From assembly GCF_013201935.1 (NCBI RefSeq), contig NZ_CP053833.1, positions 1,860,001 through 1,924,000 of the forward strand: a stretch of DNA of 64,000 nt. The letters run 5' to 3'. Shown here piece after piece: positions 21,190 through 30,177 of this stretch (positions are counted from its first letter, which is position 1; every line of letters starts with the position of its first letter). The position numbers were made by a program, and so were the translations under genes. The notes beneath the pieces were generated by a model. It saw only the letters and a list, made by a program, of their open reading frames with translations. It had not been told where the DNA came from and made no database searches. The stretch is from Arcobacter cloacae. Lineage in GTDB: Bacteria > Campylobacterota > Campylobacteria > Campylobacterales > Arcobacteraceae.

Positions 21190-22380
21190 ATGAAAAAAAT
21201 TATTTTATCCATTATTATTTTTATAAATTTTTTATATTCTGCACAAGTTGAAGAACTTCTTTGGCCAAGAGGTGAGAGTTTTTTAACATTTTTAGATAAA
21301 CACAAAATACCACAAAAATTATATTTTGATTTAGAAAAAGAGGATAAAGAGCTTTGTTCTGAAATTACAGCGGACAAAAGGTTTTATCTTTACACAGAGG
21401 ATGATGGTAGTTTAAATCAAGTTTTGATTCCAGTATCTGATGATATTCAATTACATGTTTATAAAGATAGTAATAATGAATATAAATTTCAAACTCTTCC
21501 TATTAACTACACAGAAAAAACAGAGTTAATAGCTATTCAAATTACAGAATCTGTATCACATGATATTTTAAAGGCAACAGGTGATGTAACATTAGCAGCT
21601 ATTTTAAAATCACTTTTTCAAGACAATAGTGTAAACTTTAGAAAAATGCAAAAAGGTGATTTTATAGCTTTAGAATATACGCAAAAATCATATCTTGGAA
21701 GACCTCATGGTCTTCCTGATTTAAAATCAGCTATGGTTCAAATTTCAGGAAAACCTTTTTATAGATTTAAAAATCAAAAAGATGATAAATATTATGATGA
21801 AAAAGGTATTGGCTTTACAAAGACTTACTTTTTTCAAATTCCCCTTTCATATACAAGAATTTCAAGCGTATTTACAAATAAAAGATGGCATCCTGTATTA
21901 AAAAGGTATAGAGCACATCTAGGAACAGATTTTGCAGCACCTACAGGAAGAAATATATACGCTGCAGGTGATGGGAGAATTGAATTTGTAGGAGACAAAG
22001 GTGGTTATGGTAAAACTATTATAATAAACCATCAAAATGGTTATAAAACTCTTTACGCACATCAAAATGCTTTTGCAAAAGGTATAAGACAAGGGAAAAA
22101 TATAAAAAAAGGTGAACATATAGGATATGTTGGAAATACTGGTCTTAGTTCAGGTCCACACTTACATTTAGGACTTTATAGAAATGGTACTGCTATTGAC
22201 CCTATGACTGTAATAAATAAACCAAAACTAGAAGGTTTAGATCCAAAAGACAAAAAAGCTTTTTTAGCAAATACTCAAAACATTATAAATAAATTTGAAA
22301 ATGAAATAAAAAATGAAAATAGAACTCTTCCACTTAAATTTGATAGAACAGCTGATAGAAGTGAAATAAACATATTATAA
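21190..22380 (+). CDS. csd3: Csd3/Pgp3-like M23 peptidoglycan endopeptidase/carboxypeptidase
   Basis: 396 residues with a signal peptide (MKKIILSIIIFINFLYSAQ). The C-terminal M23 LytM domain has the zinc ligands HLGTDFAAPTGRNIYAAGDG (H-x3-D) and GPHLHLGLY (H-x-H). The N-terminal 230 residues resemble the inhibitory and linker domains of Csd3/HdpA (403 residues in H. pylori), with SVSHDILKATGDVTLA and FRKMQKGDFIALEY. It cuts D,D-crosslinks and pentapeptides, working with Csd6 in cell-shape trimming. The divergent csd6 neighbour strengthens the assignment. A MerR-type regulator follows after 9 bases. Confidence 0.87.
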   Translation: MKKIILSIIIFINFLYSAQVEELLWPRGESFLTFLDKHKIPQKLYFDLEKEDKELCSEITADKRFYLYTEDDGSLNQVLIPVSDDIQLHVYKDSNNEYKFQTLPINYTEKTELIAIQITESVSHDILKATGDVTLAAILKSLFQDNSVNFRKMQKGDFIALEYTQKSYLGRPHGLPDLKSAMVQISGKPFYRFKNQKDDKYYDEKGIGFTKTYFFQIPLSYTRISSVFTNKRWHPVLKRYRAHLGTDFAAPTGRNIYAAGDGRIEFVGDKGGYGKTIIINHQNGYKTLYAHQNAFAKGIRQGKNIKKGEHIGYVGNTGLSSGPHLHLGLYRNGTAIDPMTVINKPKLEGLDPKDKKAFLANTQNIINKFENEIKNENRTLPLKFDRTADRSEINIL

Positions 22381-22389
22381 AGGTTAGAA

Positions 22390-22731
22390 ATGGCTTTACT
22401 TAACAATGATAAAGATGTACTTCCTCTTAGTAGTATTTCTGAACTTTTAAGTGCAAAAATTAGAACTTTAAAAATGTATGAAGAAAAAGGTTTATTACCT
22501 CAAAAAAATCATAAAATCAAAAAACTTTACTCTATAAATGATGTTAAAATAATTGCATTTGTACACTATCTTGCAAATATAAAAAAAATCAATGCTAATG
22601 GTATTAAATATATACTAGAAATCATAAATGAAAACATGGATGAACAAAACAGAAATGCTTTTTTAGAAATAATTGAAACAAAACTTGAAAATATTTCTGA
22701 AAATGAAATTCAAGATTTAGATACTTTTTAA
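22390..22731 (+). CDS. MerR-family transcriptional regulator
   Basis: 113 residues. An N-terminal winged helix reads LPLSSISELLSAKIRTLKMYEEKGLLPQ, followed by KKLYSINDVKIIAFVHYLANIKKINANGIKYIL, the MerR recognition and wing pattern. A short acidic C-terminal helix follows and no effector cysteines are seen. The size suggests an HspR-like or small MerR regulator. It starts 9 bases after csd3 with an AGG-type ribosome site, so cotranscription is likely; whether it controls the cell-wall genes or the ectoine operon downstream is not shown by the sequence. Confidence 0.8.
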   Translation: MALLNNDKDVLPLSSISELLSAKIRTLKMYEEKGLLPQKNHKIKKLYSINDVKIIAFVHYLANIKKINANGIKYILEIINENMDEQNRNAFLEIIETKLENISENEIQDLDTF

Positions 22732-22939
22732 ACTGCAATCATCTTACTCTTTCTTATAAATTATAAAATTTAATAAAAACTCCCTTCTTATCACATCTAT
22801 AGCTCTACTCTTATTAACTTTCTTAAACTTACTTTAAGCTTAATTTAATTTTTATATGTTATAAATTTACAACTTATTTGTAATATTAATACATTAAATA
22901 TGTAATATTTTTACATAAAATAAGTAAAAAAGGAGCAAA
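22732..22939 (+). promoter_or_regulatory. Upstream regulatory region of the hydroxyectoine operon
   Basis: A 208-base gap of extreme A+T content before ectA. It contains an imperfect inverted repeat TATGTAATATTTTTACATA near 22900 and a related TTTGTAATATTAAT at about 22880, plausible operator or -10 material. AAGGAGC precedes the ectA ATG. No convincing -35 box and no EctR gene are visible. Confidence 0.4.
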
Positions 22940-23422
22940 ATGAGTGAAATTTTATTTTCAAAACCATTAAAAAATAATGCTAAAGATATTTATAATTTAA
23001 TAAAAAGAGGTGGAGTTTTAGATTTAAATTCTGAATATCTTTATTTATTACAATGTACACATTTTAGTGAAACTTGTAGTGTAGCAACTTTTAATGATGA
23101 AATAATAGGTTTTGTTTCAGGATATTTACTTCCAAATAAAAATGACACACTTTTTATATGGCAAGTAGCTGTTGATGAAAGATTTAGAGGTCAAAATATA
23201 GCTTTTAAAACTATTATGAATATATTTAATTCAAATGAAAATATTAAATATATTTTATCAACTGTCTCTCCTAGCAATAAATCATCTCAAAGAGTTTTTG
23301 AGAAATTAGCAAATCATTTTAATACAAAAATAGAAAATGAAACTACTTTTTCTTTAGAAGACTTTTTAAATTCCCACGAAATTGAAGTCCAATATTTAAT
23401 TGGACCAATAAACAACAAATAA
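22940..23422 (+). CDS. ectA: L-2,4-diaminobutyrate N-gamma-acetyltransferase
   Basis: GNAT acetyltransferase making N-gamma-acetyl-diaminobutyrate, the second ectoine step. 160 residues. Motifs: DLNSEYLYLLQCTHFSETC (EctA N-terminal pattern), IGFVSGYLLP, FIWQVAVDERFRGQNIAFKT (acetyl-CoA loop) and STVSPSNKSSQRVFEKLA. It is the first gene of the ectABCD-ask operon, with a good AAGGAG ribosome site. Confidence 0.95.
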   Translation: MSEILFSKPLKNNAKDIYNLIKRGGVLDLNSEYLYLLQCTHFSETCSVATFNDEIIGFVSGYLLPNKNDTLFIWQVAVDERFRGQNIAFKTIMNIFNSNENIKYILSTVSPSNKSSQRVFEKLANHFNTKIENETTFSLEDFLNSHEIEVQYLIGPINNK

Positions 23423-23432
23423 AAGGTAAAAA

Positions 23433-24713
23433 ATGAGAATATTTGAAAATTTAGAATCCGAAGTAAGAGGATATATAAGAAGCTTTCCAACAATATTTAA
23501 AAAAGCGAAAGGTGCAATTTTAACAGATGAGCAAGGAGTTGAATATATCGACTTTTTTGCAGGAGCTGGAACTTTAAATTATGGACACAATAATGAACAT
23601 ATAAGTAAAGCCTTGATTGAATATCTACAAGAAGACGGAATAGTTCATGGTTTAGATATGGCAACATCTGCAAAAAAAGAGTTTTTACAAACTTTTGAAA
23701 GTTTAATTTTGAAACCAAGAAATCTTGAATATAAACTTCAATTTACAGGACCCACAGGAACAAATGCCGTTGAAACTGCCTTGAAATTAGCAAGACTTGT
23801 AAAAGGAAGAAGTAATGTTGTTGCTTTTACAAATGGTTATCACGGTCTTTCTCAAGGCTCACTAGCAGTTACAGGAAATAACGAATATAGAGATGAAAGT
23901 TATATAAGTAGAACAAATGCTACTTTTATGCCATTTGATGGCTATTTTGGAGATATGAATACTTTAACTTATTTTAGAAAGTTTTTGGAAGATGGAAGTA
24001 GTGGTGTTGATTTACCAGCTGCTGTTATACTTGAAACTATTCAAGGTGAAGGTGGAATAAATGTAGCTTCAAAAGAGTGGTTACAAGAACTTGAAGCCAT
24101 TTGTAGAGAGTTTGATATTTTATTAATTATTGATGATATTCAAGTTGGAAATGGAAGAAGTGGAGAGTTTTTCTCTTTTGAATTTGCAGGGATAAATCCT
24201 GATATGGTAACCTTATCAAAATCAATAGGTGGTGGTTTACCAATGGCGTTATTATTATTCAAGCCACATTTAGACCAATGGAAACCAGGAGAACATACAG
24301 GAACTTTTAGAGGAAATAATCTGGCATTCGTTGCTTCAAAAGTTTCACTAGATCATTATTGGCAAAATGACAATATCTCAAAAGCTGTTTTTTATAAAGA
24401 AAAAATTTTAAGAGAAGCTTTAGAAAAAATTGCAACTAAATATAAAGATGATTATGAAATTGAAATAAGAGGAAGAGGATTAGCTTATGGTTTTGAAATA
24501 AAAAATGATAAATCAATGGCAAGTGATATTTCAGCTTATGCATTTCAAGAACAACTAATAATCGAAACTTGTGGTAGTGAAAGCCAAGTTGTAAAATTTT
24601 TACCTCCATTGTTAATAGATGAAGAGTTACTTATTGAAGGACTTAAAAGATTTGAAAATGCTGTTGATAGATTAATTATTGAAAGAAAGAATAACTTAAA
24701 AGGGGAGTTTTAA
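23433..24713 (+). CDS. ectB: L-2,4-diaminobutyrate:2-oxoglutarate transaminase
   Basis: PLP class III aminotransferase converting aspartate semialdehyde to diaminobutyrate. 426 residues. It opens IFENLESEVRGYIRSFPTIFKKAKGA, typical of EctB, with FTGPTGTNAVETALKLAR, the aspartate in LLIIDDIQVGNGRSGEFFSFE, and PLP lysine in VTLSKSIGGGLPMAL. It overlaps ectC by one base (TAATG). Confidence 0.96.
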   Translation: MRIFENLESEVRGYIRSFPTIFKKAKGAILTDEQGVEYIDFFAGAGTLNYGHNNEHISKALIEYLQEDGIVHGLDMATSAKKEFLQTFESLILKPRNLEYKLQFTGPTGTNAVETALKLARLVKGRSNVVAFTNGYHGLSQGSLAVTGNNEYRDESYISRTNATFMPFDGYFGDMNTLTYFRKFLEDGSSGVDLPAAVILETIQGEGGINVASKEWLQELEAICREFDILLIIDDIQVGNGRSGEFFSFEFAGINPDMVTLSKSIGGGLPMALLLFKPHLDQWKPGEHTGTFRGNNLAFVASKVSLDHYWQNDNISKAVFYKEKILREALEKIATKYKDDYEIEIRGRGLAYGFEIKNDKSMASDISAYAFQEQLIIETCGSESQVVKFLPPLLIDEELLIEGLKRFENAVDRLIIERKNNLKGEF

Positions 24714-25108
24714 TGATAGTTAGAGATATAAAAAAAGATGTAATTGGAACTTCAAAAGAGGTATTTGCAAAAGATAATCAATGGGTTAGTAGAAGAATGC
24801 TTTTAAAAGATGACGCAATGGGATTCTCTTTTCATGAAACAATCATAAAAGCCCACACAAAAACCCATATACACTATCAAAATCATCTTGAAGCTGTTTA
24901 TTGTGTAGCAGGTGATGGAAAAATTGAAGATTTAAAAACAGGAAAAATTCACGATATTTATGATGGAGTTATGTATGCTTTAAATAATCATGATGAACAC
25001 TATTTATATGGTGGAAATGTTGATATGAGATTGATTTGTGTTTTTAATCCACCAATTAAGGGAACTGAAAACCACGATGAAAATGGCGTTTATCCATTAG
25101 AAGATTAA
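24713..25108 (+). CDS. ectC: L-ectoine synthase
   Basis: Cupin-fold cyclase turning N-gamma-acetyl-diaminobutyrate into ectoine. 131 residues, standard size. MIVRDIKKDVIGTSKEV and KAHTKTHIHYQNHLEAVYCVAGDGKIEDL (cupin metal and substrate residues) are diagnostic, as is HDEHYLYGGNVDMRLICVFNPP near the end. Translationally coupled to ectB. Confidence 0.97.
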   Translation: MIVRDIKKDVIGTSKEVFAKDNQWVSRRMLLKDDAMGFSFHETIIKAHTKTHIHYQNHLEAVYCVAGDGKIEDLKTGKIHDIYDGVMYALNNHDEHYLYGGNVDMRLICVFNPPIKGTENHDENGVYPLED

Positions 25109-25117
25109 GGAGCAAAA

Positions 25118-26017
25118 GTGAAAGATTTATACCCATCAAGAACAAAAGAAGAAAAAATAATAAAAAGAGCTGATAAAGTAGTTTACTCAAAAGAAAAAGT
25201 TGGTAATTATTCATTAAATGATAAAGAACTAGAATTATACGAAAAAGATGGATTTATCATAATTCCAAATGTTTTTTCACAAAAAGAGATAAAAAAATTT
25301 GCACAAGAATTAAAAATTTTAGAAGCAAATGAAAAACTAAGAAAAAATGAAGAGTTCATAAGTGAACCAAATAGCAATAAAATTAGAACCATATTTAATC
25401 AACATCTTTTTAGTGAAATTTATAAAAAATTATCAAAAGATTCTCGAATTTTAGATAAAGTAAAACAAATTTTAGGAAGTGATGTTTATATTCATCATGG
25501 AAGAATAAATGTAAAAAGAGCATATCAAGGAAAATCTTTTCCATGGCATAGTGACTTTGAAACATGGCATAGTGAAGATGGAATGCCAAACTGTAGATGT
25601 TTATCAGCTTGGTTGATGCTAAGTGATAATACAGAGTTTAATGGTCCTTTGTATCTAATCAAAGAGAGTCATAAAAAGTTTGTATCTTGCCAAGGTGTTA
25701 CACCAAAAGATAACTATAAAAAATCATTAAAAAAACAAGAGTATGGCGTTCCAAGTATTAATGCTATAAAAGAGCTTTCAAAAGGTGATAAATTAGTTTC
25801 TGCTATTGGAAAAGCTGGAACTTTAGTATTACATGATGGAAATATTTTACATGGAAGTAGTGATAATATTTCTCCAAATGATAGAACAAATATCTTTTTT
25901 GTTTATAACAGTGTAAAAAATATACCTGTTAAACCTTTTGCTTCAAAGAAACCAAGAGCTGCTTTTTTATCTCTCAAAAACTTCAAACCAATAAAGGCAA
26001 GTAAGGAAATAGCTTGA
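25118..26017 (+). CDS. ectD: Ectoine 5-hydroxylase
   Basis: Non-haem Fe(II)/2-oxoglutarate dioxygenase converting ectoine to 5-hydroxyectoine; requires oxygen. 299 residues with a GTG start after AAGGAG. The signature FPWHSDFETWHSEDGMPNCR supplies H-x-D iron ligands and the EctD loop; the distal histidine is in LVLHDGNILHGSSDNISPNDR. Its presence means the cell can make the hydroxylated, heat- and desiccation-protective form, so an aerobic or microaerobic lifestyle. Confidence 0.96.
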   Translation: MKDLYPSRTKEEKIIKRADKVVYSKEKVGNYSLNDKELELYEKDGFIIIPNVFSQKEIKKFAQELKILEANEKLRKNEEFISEPNSNKIRTIFNQHLFSEIYKKLSKDSRILDKVKQILGSDVYIHHGRINVKRAYQGKSFPWHSDFETWHSEDGMPNCRCLSAWLMLSDNTEFNGPLYLIKESHKKFVSCQGVTPKDNYKKSLKKQEYGVPSINAIKELSKGDKLVSAIGKAGTLVLHDGNILHGSSDNISPNDRTNIFFVYNSVKNIPVKPFASKKPRAAFLSLKNFKPIKASKEIA

Positions 26018-27378
26018 TAAAAGTATGTAAATTTGGAGGTAGTTCTGTAAAAAATGCTTCTCAAATTAAAAAGATAATAGAGATAATCAAAGAAGATAAA
26101 AAAAGAAAAGTAATTGTAGTTTCAGCCCCAGGTAGAGATGAAAAATATGATGAAAAAATTACAGACCATTTACTAAATATCGCCACAAATGGAAATCATT
26201 TTTTTGAACAAAAAATAGATATAAGTAAAGAAGAGTCTTTAAAAACTACTATTAATAAATATAAAACTTTATGCAAAGATTTAAATATTGATGAAAAATT
26301 TATTATTAATGATTTGAAAAAAGATTTAGAAAATAGTAGTTTAAAAGATGAAGAAAAAATAGCTTTTTTCCTCTCAAGGGGAGAACACTTTAACGCAAAA
26401 TTAATTTGTCAATATATGAATAAAATGGGAATAAAAACAAAACTTATGCTTCCTGAAAAGTTTGAATTTTTACTTAGTGATAATTTTATTGATGGAAAAA
26501 TTCTAATAGATTCCTATGAAAATATAAAAAATAGTTTTGATTTAAAAAGTGACACAAGATATTTAGTTCCAGGTTTTTATGGGATTAATAAAGATAAAAA
26601 AATAGTTGTTATGAGTAGAGGTGGAAGTGATTTAACAGGTGGAGAATTAGCTTATGCACTTGATGTTGATATTTATGAAAACTGGACAGATACAAATGGT
26701 GTTTATGAAGTGGATCCCCGAATTATAAATGATGCAAATGTTATTTCAAGACTCACTTTTAAAGAGCTTCGATTATTAAGTGCAAAAGGTTTTAATGTCT
26801 TTCATTTTAATGCTATGCTAAATTGCAAAAAAGGAAAAATTCCTATAAATATCAGAAATACAAATAATCCAAACCATCAAGGAACTATGATTTTAAGCGA
26901 AAGAGTTCCAATGGAAGATGTGGTAGGAATCGCAAAACTTGACAATATGGCATTAATTCACATTCAAAAAGATATGTTAGGAGAAGAGATAGGATTTAGT
27001 GCAAAACTTCTAAAAATTTTTAGCGAATTTAAAATAAATACTTATCACTATCCAACAGACAAAGATGATATTGCAATTTTAGTTGAACAAGAGGATTTAA
27101 AAGGAAAAATAAATAACCTAAGAAGACAAATAGAAAAAGAGTTAAATACAGACCATTTACATGTAACTTATAATTTATCAATTCTAACATTAGTGGGAAT
27201 TGGACTTAAAGAAAACTCATTTATAATTGTAGATGCAATAACTGCTCTAAAAGAAAATAATATTCCCTTTGAAATGTTTGATATGAGTCCATCAAAAATA
27301 TCATTTCATATAGGAATCTCTCAAAATGTATCTGATGTGGCTTTAAAAACTCTTCAAAAAAAGTTATTAAACAAATAA
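26014..27378 (+). CDS. ask: Ectoine-specific aspartate kinase (Ask_Ect type)
   Basis: Phosphorylates aspartate to feed ectoine synthesis. 454 residues. The N-terminal kinase motif is KVCKFGGSSVKNASQIKKI, with VMSRGGSDLTGGELAYALDVDIYENWTDTNGVYEVDPR. Two ACT-like domains form the C-terminal third. It starts with TTG overlapping the ectD stop (TTGA), so translation is coupled. A dedicated kinase in the operon is the known way to bypass lysine/threonine feedback control. Confidence 0.94.
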   Translation: MIKVCKFGGSSVKNASQIKKIIEIIKEDKKRKVIVVSAPGRDEKYDEKITDHLLNIATNGNHFFEQKIDISKEESLKTTINKYKTLCKDLNIDEKFIINDLKKDLENSSLKDEEKIAFFLSRGEHFNAKLICQYMNKMGIKTKLMLPEKFEFLLSDNFIDGKILIDSYENIKNSFDLKSDTRYLVPGFYGINKDKKIVVMSRGGSDLTGGELAYALDVDIYENWTDTNGVYEVDPRIINDANVISRLTFKELRLLSAKGFNVFHFNAMLNCKKGKIPINIRNTNNPNHQGTMILSERVPMEDVVGIAKLDNMALIHIQKDMLGEEIGFSAKLLKIFSEFKINTYHYPTDKDDIAILVEQEDLKGKINNLRRQIEKELNTDHLHVTYNLSILTLVGIGLKENSFIIVDAITALKENNIPFEMFDMSPSKISFHIGISQNVSDVALKTLQKKLLNK

Positions 27379-27407
27379 ATCAATAGAAAATTTCTATTGA
27401 TTTATTT
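27373..27407. terminator. Perfect palindrome spanning both stop codons of convergent ask and folE
   Basis: A 17-base arm (AAATAAATCAATAGAAA, 27373-27389) has a perfect complement at 27391-27407 around one base. The arms contain the TAA of ask (27376-27378) and the TAA of folE (27402-27404). It is A/U-rich with T-ended arms on both strands. It probably acts as a two-way terminator, though it is weak in G+C. Confidence 0.55.
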
Positions 27408-27974
27408 ATGAAGTGATTGGGCAACTATTGATAAAAACTCATCTTTAGTTCCCTTATTTGACTTAAATAGTCCTCTAAGTGCTGAAGTTACAGTAGTTGA
27501 ACAAATCTTTTCAACTCCTCTCATTTCCATACACATATGACGTGCATCAATCATAACTGCAACACCTTTTGGTTTTAAGTGTTCATTTAAAGCATCACAA
27601 ATTTGCTCTGTTAATTGCTCTTGAATTTGTAATCTTCTTGCAAATACATCCACAACCCTTGGAATTTTTGATAAACCAATAACTTTTCCATTTGGAATAT
27701 ATGCCACATGAGCTTTTCCAATAATTGGTAACATATGGTGTTCACAAAAAGAGTAAAACTCTATATCTTTTACAACAACCATTTCATCATTTGTTGAAGT
27801 AAATAAAGCTTTTTGAATAATCTCTTTTGGGTCTTGTTTATAACCACTACACATAAACTCATAAGCTTTTCTTACTCTTTTTGGAGTATCAAGTAAACCT
27901 TCACGATTTACATCTTCTCCAATATGTTCCAACATAGTTTTTATAGCGTTTTCAAATTCTATTTCACTTTGCAT
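27402..27974 (-). CDS. folE: GTP cyclohydrolase I
   Basis: First step of folate (dihydroneopterin triphosphate) synthesis. 190 residues. Zinc and active-site motifs: [20 protein letters not shown] (C-E-H-H), [33 protein letters not shown] and [13 protein letters not shown]. Full length and typical. It converges with the ectoine operon. Confidence 0.97.
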   Translation of the reverse strand: MQSEIEFENAIKTMLEHIGEDVNREGLLDTPKRVRKAYEFMCSGYKQDPKEIIQKALFTSTNDEMVVVKDIEFYSFCEHHMLPIIGKAHVAYIPNGKVIGLSKIPRVVDVFARRLQIQEQLTEQICDALNEHLKPKGVAVMIDARHMCMEMRGVEKICSTTVTSALRGLFKSNKGTKDEFLSIVAQSLHK

Positions 27975-28018
27975 TAAATTTTTTTCCTTTAAAATTATTA
28001 TAATTATTTATTAATATA

Positions 28019-28972
28019 CTAAATCCAACCCTTCTTTTTAAAAATTAAAAGAGGAGTAACTGAAGATAAAATCATAAATGCTATTGAGAATAAATAACCA
28101 TATTCCCAATGTAATTCTGGCATAAAATCGAAGTTCATACCATAAATACTAGCAATCATTGTTGGAGGGAGGAATATCACATTTACAATTGTAAATATTT
28201 TAATTACCTTATTTTGTTCAATACTTAAAATACCAATAAAGATATTTTGTAAATATTCTAATCTTTCAAAATTAAAATTTGTATGTTCAATCAAAGATTT
28301 AATATCTTTTAACATTATTGGTAATTCTTGTTTATCATCTAGAAATTTTTGCGATTTTAATAAAGAGTTCAAAATTCTTTGTTTATCTGTTAAATTTTCT
28401 CTAATTTTCATATTTAAATCTTCAAAAGTAGAGATTTTTTCAAGAATCTCTTCATCATCATTTGAATAATCTGTAAATACGTGTTTTCTAATCTTTGTTA
28501 TCTCTTTTGATAAATTTTCAATTGTATCAGCATCAGCATCAATTCTAATATCAATTATTTGACAAAAAATCGAATAACCTGTTCTAAATTCTCGAGGAGA
28601 TATTAAAAGTTTTTTAGTAAAGGTATCAAAACTCTGTAATTTTTTATATCGTACCGAAATTAAAAGTGTTCCTTGCAAAATAAATGATACTGTTTCATTT
28701 GATGCTTGATTATTTTCATTAACTAAAAAGTAACTATTTATTTCTATTCTATTATTTTCTTCCCAATACCTAGAACTAAGCTCAATCTCCTCACTCTCTT
28801 GTTTTGTAGGAAATTTCATATCAAACATATGCTCAACTGCTTTTATTTCATCTATTGTTGGTAAAAGCATATCTATCCATATTACGCTATTTTTATCCTC
28901 ATTTGTATCAAGAAACTCTATTCCTTCAACAATCGTAAGTTTATTACCTTTTTTTACATAACAATTAATCAA
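28019..28972 (-). CDS. corA: CorA-family magnesium/divalent cation channel
   Basis: Pentameric inner-membrane Mg2+ channel. Best start is TTG at 28972, five bases after a strong AAGGAG, giving 317 residues starting (M)INCYVKKGNKLTIVEG. An ATG at 29044 would add 24 residues, but they only translate the 3' end of the upstream gene. A long cytoplasmic alpha/beta and helical domain is followed by two C-terminal helices with the selectivity motif YGMNFDFMPEL (GMN signature; MPEL loop) and a basic tail KKKGWI. It lies 11 bases after the GspF-like gene, so may be expressed with that operon. Confidence 0.93.
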   Translation of the reverse strand: MINCYVKKGNKLTIVEGIEFLDTNEDKNSVIWIDMLLPTIDEIKAVEHMFDMKFPTKQESEEIELSSRYWEENNRIEINSYFLVNENNQASNETVSFILQGTLLISVRYKKLQSFDTFTKKLLISPREFRTGYSIFCQIIDIRIDADADTIENLSKEITKIRKHVFTDYSNDDEEILEKISTFEDLNMKIRENLTDKQRILNSLLKSQKFLDDKQELPIMLKDIKSLIEHTNFNFERLEYLQNIFIGILSIEQNKVIKIFTIVNVIFLPPTMIASIYGMNFDFMPELHWEYGYLFSIAFMILSSVTPLLIFKKKGWI

Positions 28973-28983
28973 GATTACTCCTT

Positions 28984-30177
28984 TTAAAGGTTTATCATAT
29001 TTCCCATATCCCAAATTGGCATAAAAATAGCCAATACAATCCAAAGAATCAAACCCATGATTATTATTAGAAATATGGGTTGAATCAGTGATGTTAGTAA
29101 ATTCATTTTATCATTAAATCTATTTTTATAAATCTTTTTTATTTCATCTATTGTAATACCTAAAGAGTTTGAAACCTCTCCTGTATTTATAAGATTTAAA
29201 ACTATATCATCAAATATTTTTGTTTTTAAAAAAGAGTCATTGATACTTTTACCATTTTGTAATAAGTTATCAATTATATATATTTTATCCAATAGATATT
29301 TGTTTTTTAATAAAATTTTGGAAGAAATAAAAGCTTTATGAAATTCATAGTTTGATTTAAGCATGATATCAATAAGTAAAAAAAGTTTATAAAGTTCCTT
29401 ATTTAAATATATATCTTTGATTAAAATAAAATTATTAATTAAAAATTTATCTACAAAATATTCAAATCGGCTATTTTTTATATATAAATTAGAAAAAAAG
29501 AGAATCAATAAAATAATTAAACTCAATAAATACAAAAAATAGTTTTCAAAAAAACTTTCTGAAGCTAATAAAATTTTTGTTGCCATTGGAAGTTCATTTT
29601 GTGTTTGAGAAAAAATTACTTTAAATTTTGGAACAACAAAACTAAAAATAGTAAAAAGAGAAATCATTAAAGTTATTGTTAAAACAATTGGATAAGAGAT
29701 TGCTTTATAAAAACTCTTTTTTATCTCCTCACTTTGTTTTAATAATTCGCTTAAAGCTCTCATATTTAAAGCTATATTTCCACTATCTTGAGAGATTTTC
29801 AAAAAAGAGATTACTAAACTATTTATTTTGAATTTATCTAAATTTTCATCTATACTTTTTCCTTTTGACAAAGAGTATTTTATAGTCTTCAAAAAATCAA
29901 CTATATTTTTATCTTTTTTATTTTTAATCAAAATATCTAAAGCATCAGAGATATTTATATTTGCTTGAAGCATTAAATTAAATTCATAAAAAAGAAGATT
30001 TAAATCTTTATTATTAATTCTTTTTTTTCTTTTAAAATCAAACTTATAATTTGTTTTATATTCAATTATTTCAATAATATTTTTAGGTAATTTTTCACTA
30101 GATAAATTTGTAGTTTCAATAATTATCTCTTCAATTTTATCAATATTTTGATATCTAATTTTATATTTTTTCATCAA
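28984..30177 (-). CDS. GspF/PilC/CtsF-like inner-membrane platform protein
   Basis: 397 residues with duplicated T2SSF domains. Cytoplasmic helical bundles alternate with membrane helices near 170-190, 210-235 and 365-390 (SYPIVLTITLMISLFTIFSFVVPKFKVIF; LIQPIFLIIIMGLILWIVLAIFMPIWDMGN, the classic C-terminus). It acts with the ATPase encoded just upstream. TTG at 30177 or ATG at 30174 could be the start; the latter overlaps the gspE stop by one base (TGATG). In Campylobacter the equivalent pair is CtsE/CtsF of the natural-transformation apparatus. Confidence 0.9.
   Translation of the reverse strand: MMKKYKIRYQNIDKIEEIIIETTNLSSEKLPKNIIEIIEYKTNYKFDFKRKKRINNKDLNLLFYEFNLMLQANINISDALDILIKNKKDKNIVDFLKTIKYSLSKGKSIDENLDKFKINSLVISFLKISQDSGNIALNMRALSELLKQSEEIKKSFYKAISYPIVLTITLMISLFTIFSFVVPKFKVIFSQTQNELPMATKILLASESFFENYFLYLLSLIILLILFFSNLYIKNSRFEYFVDKFLINNFILIKDIYLNKELYKLFLLIDIMLKSNYEFHKAFISSKILLKNKYLLDKIYIIDNLLQNGKSINDSFLKTKIFDDIVLNLINTGEVSNSLGITIDEIKKIYKNRFNDKMNLLTSLIQPIFLIIIMGLILWIVLAIFMPIWDMGNMINL

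Noticed and set aside
22390-22731. MerR gene as the ectoine regulator EctR or as HspR
   Set aside because: EctR is MarR-type, and there is no dnaJ/clpB neighbour for HspR; kept as an unspecified MerR regulator.
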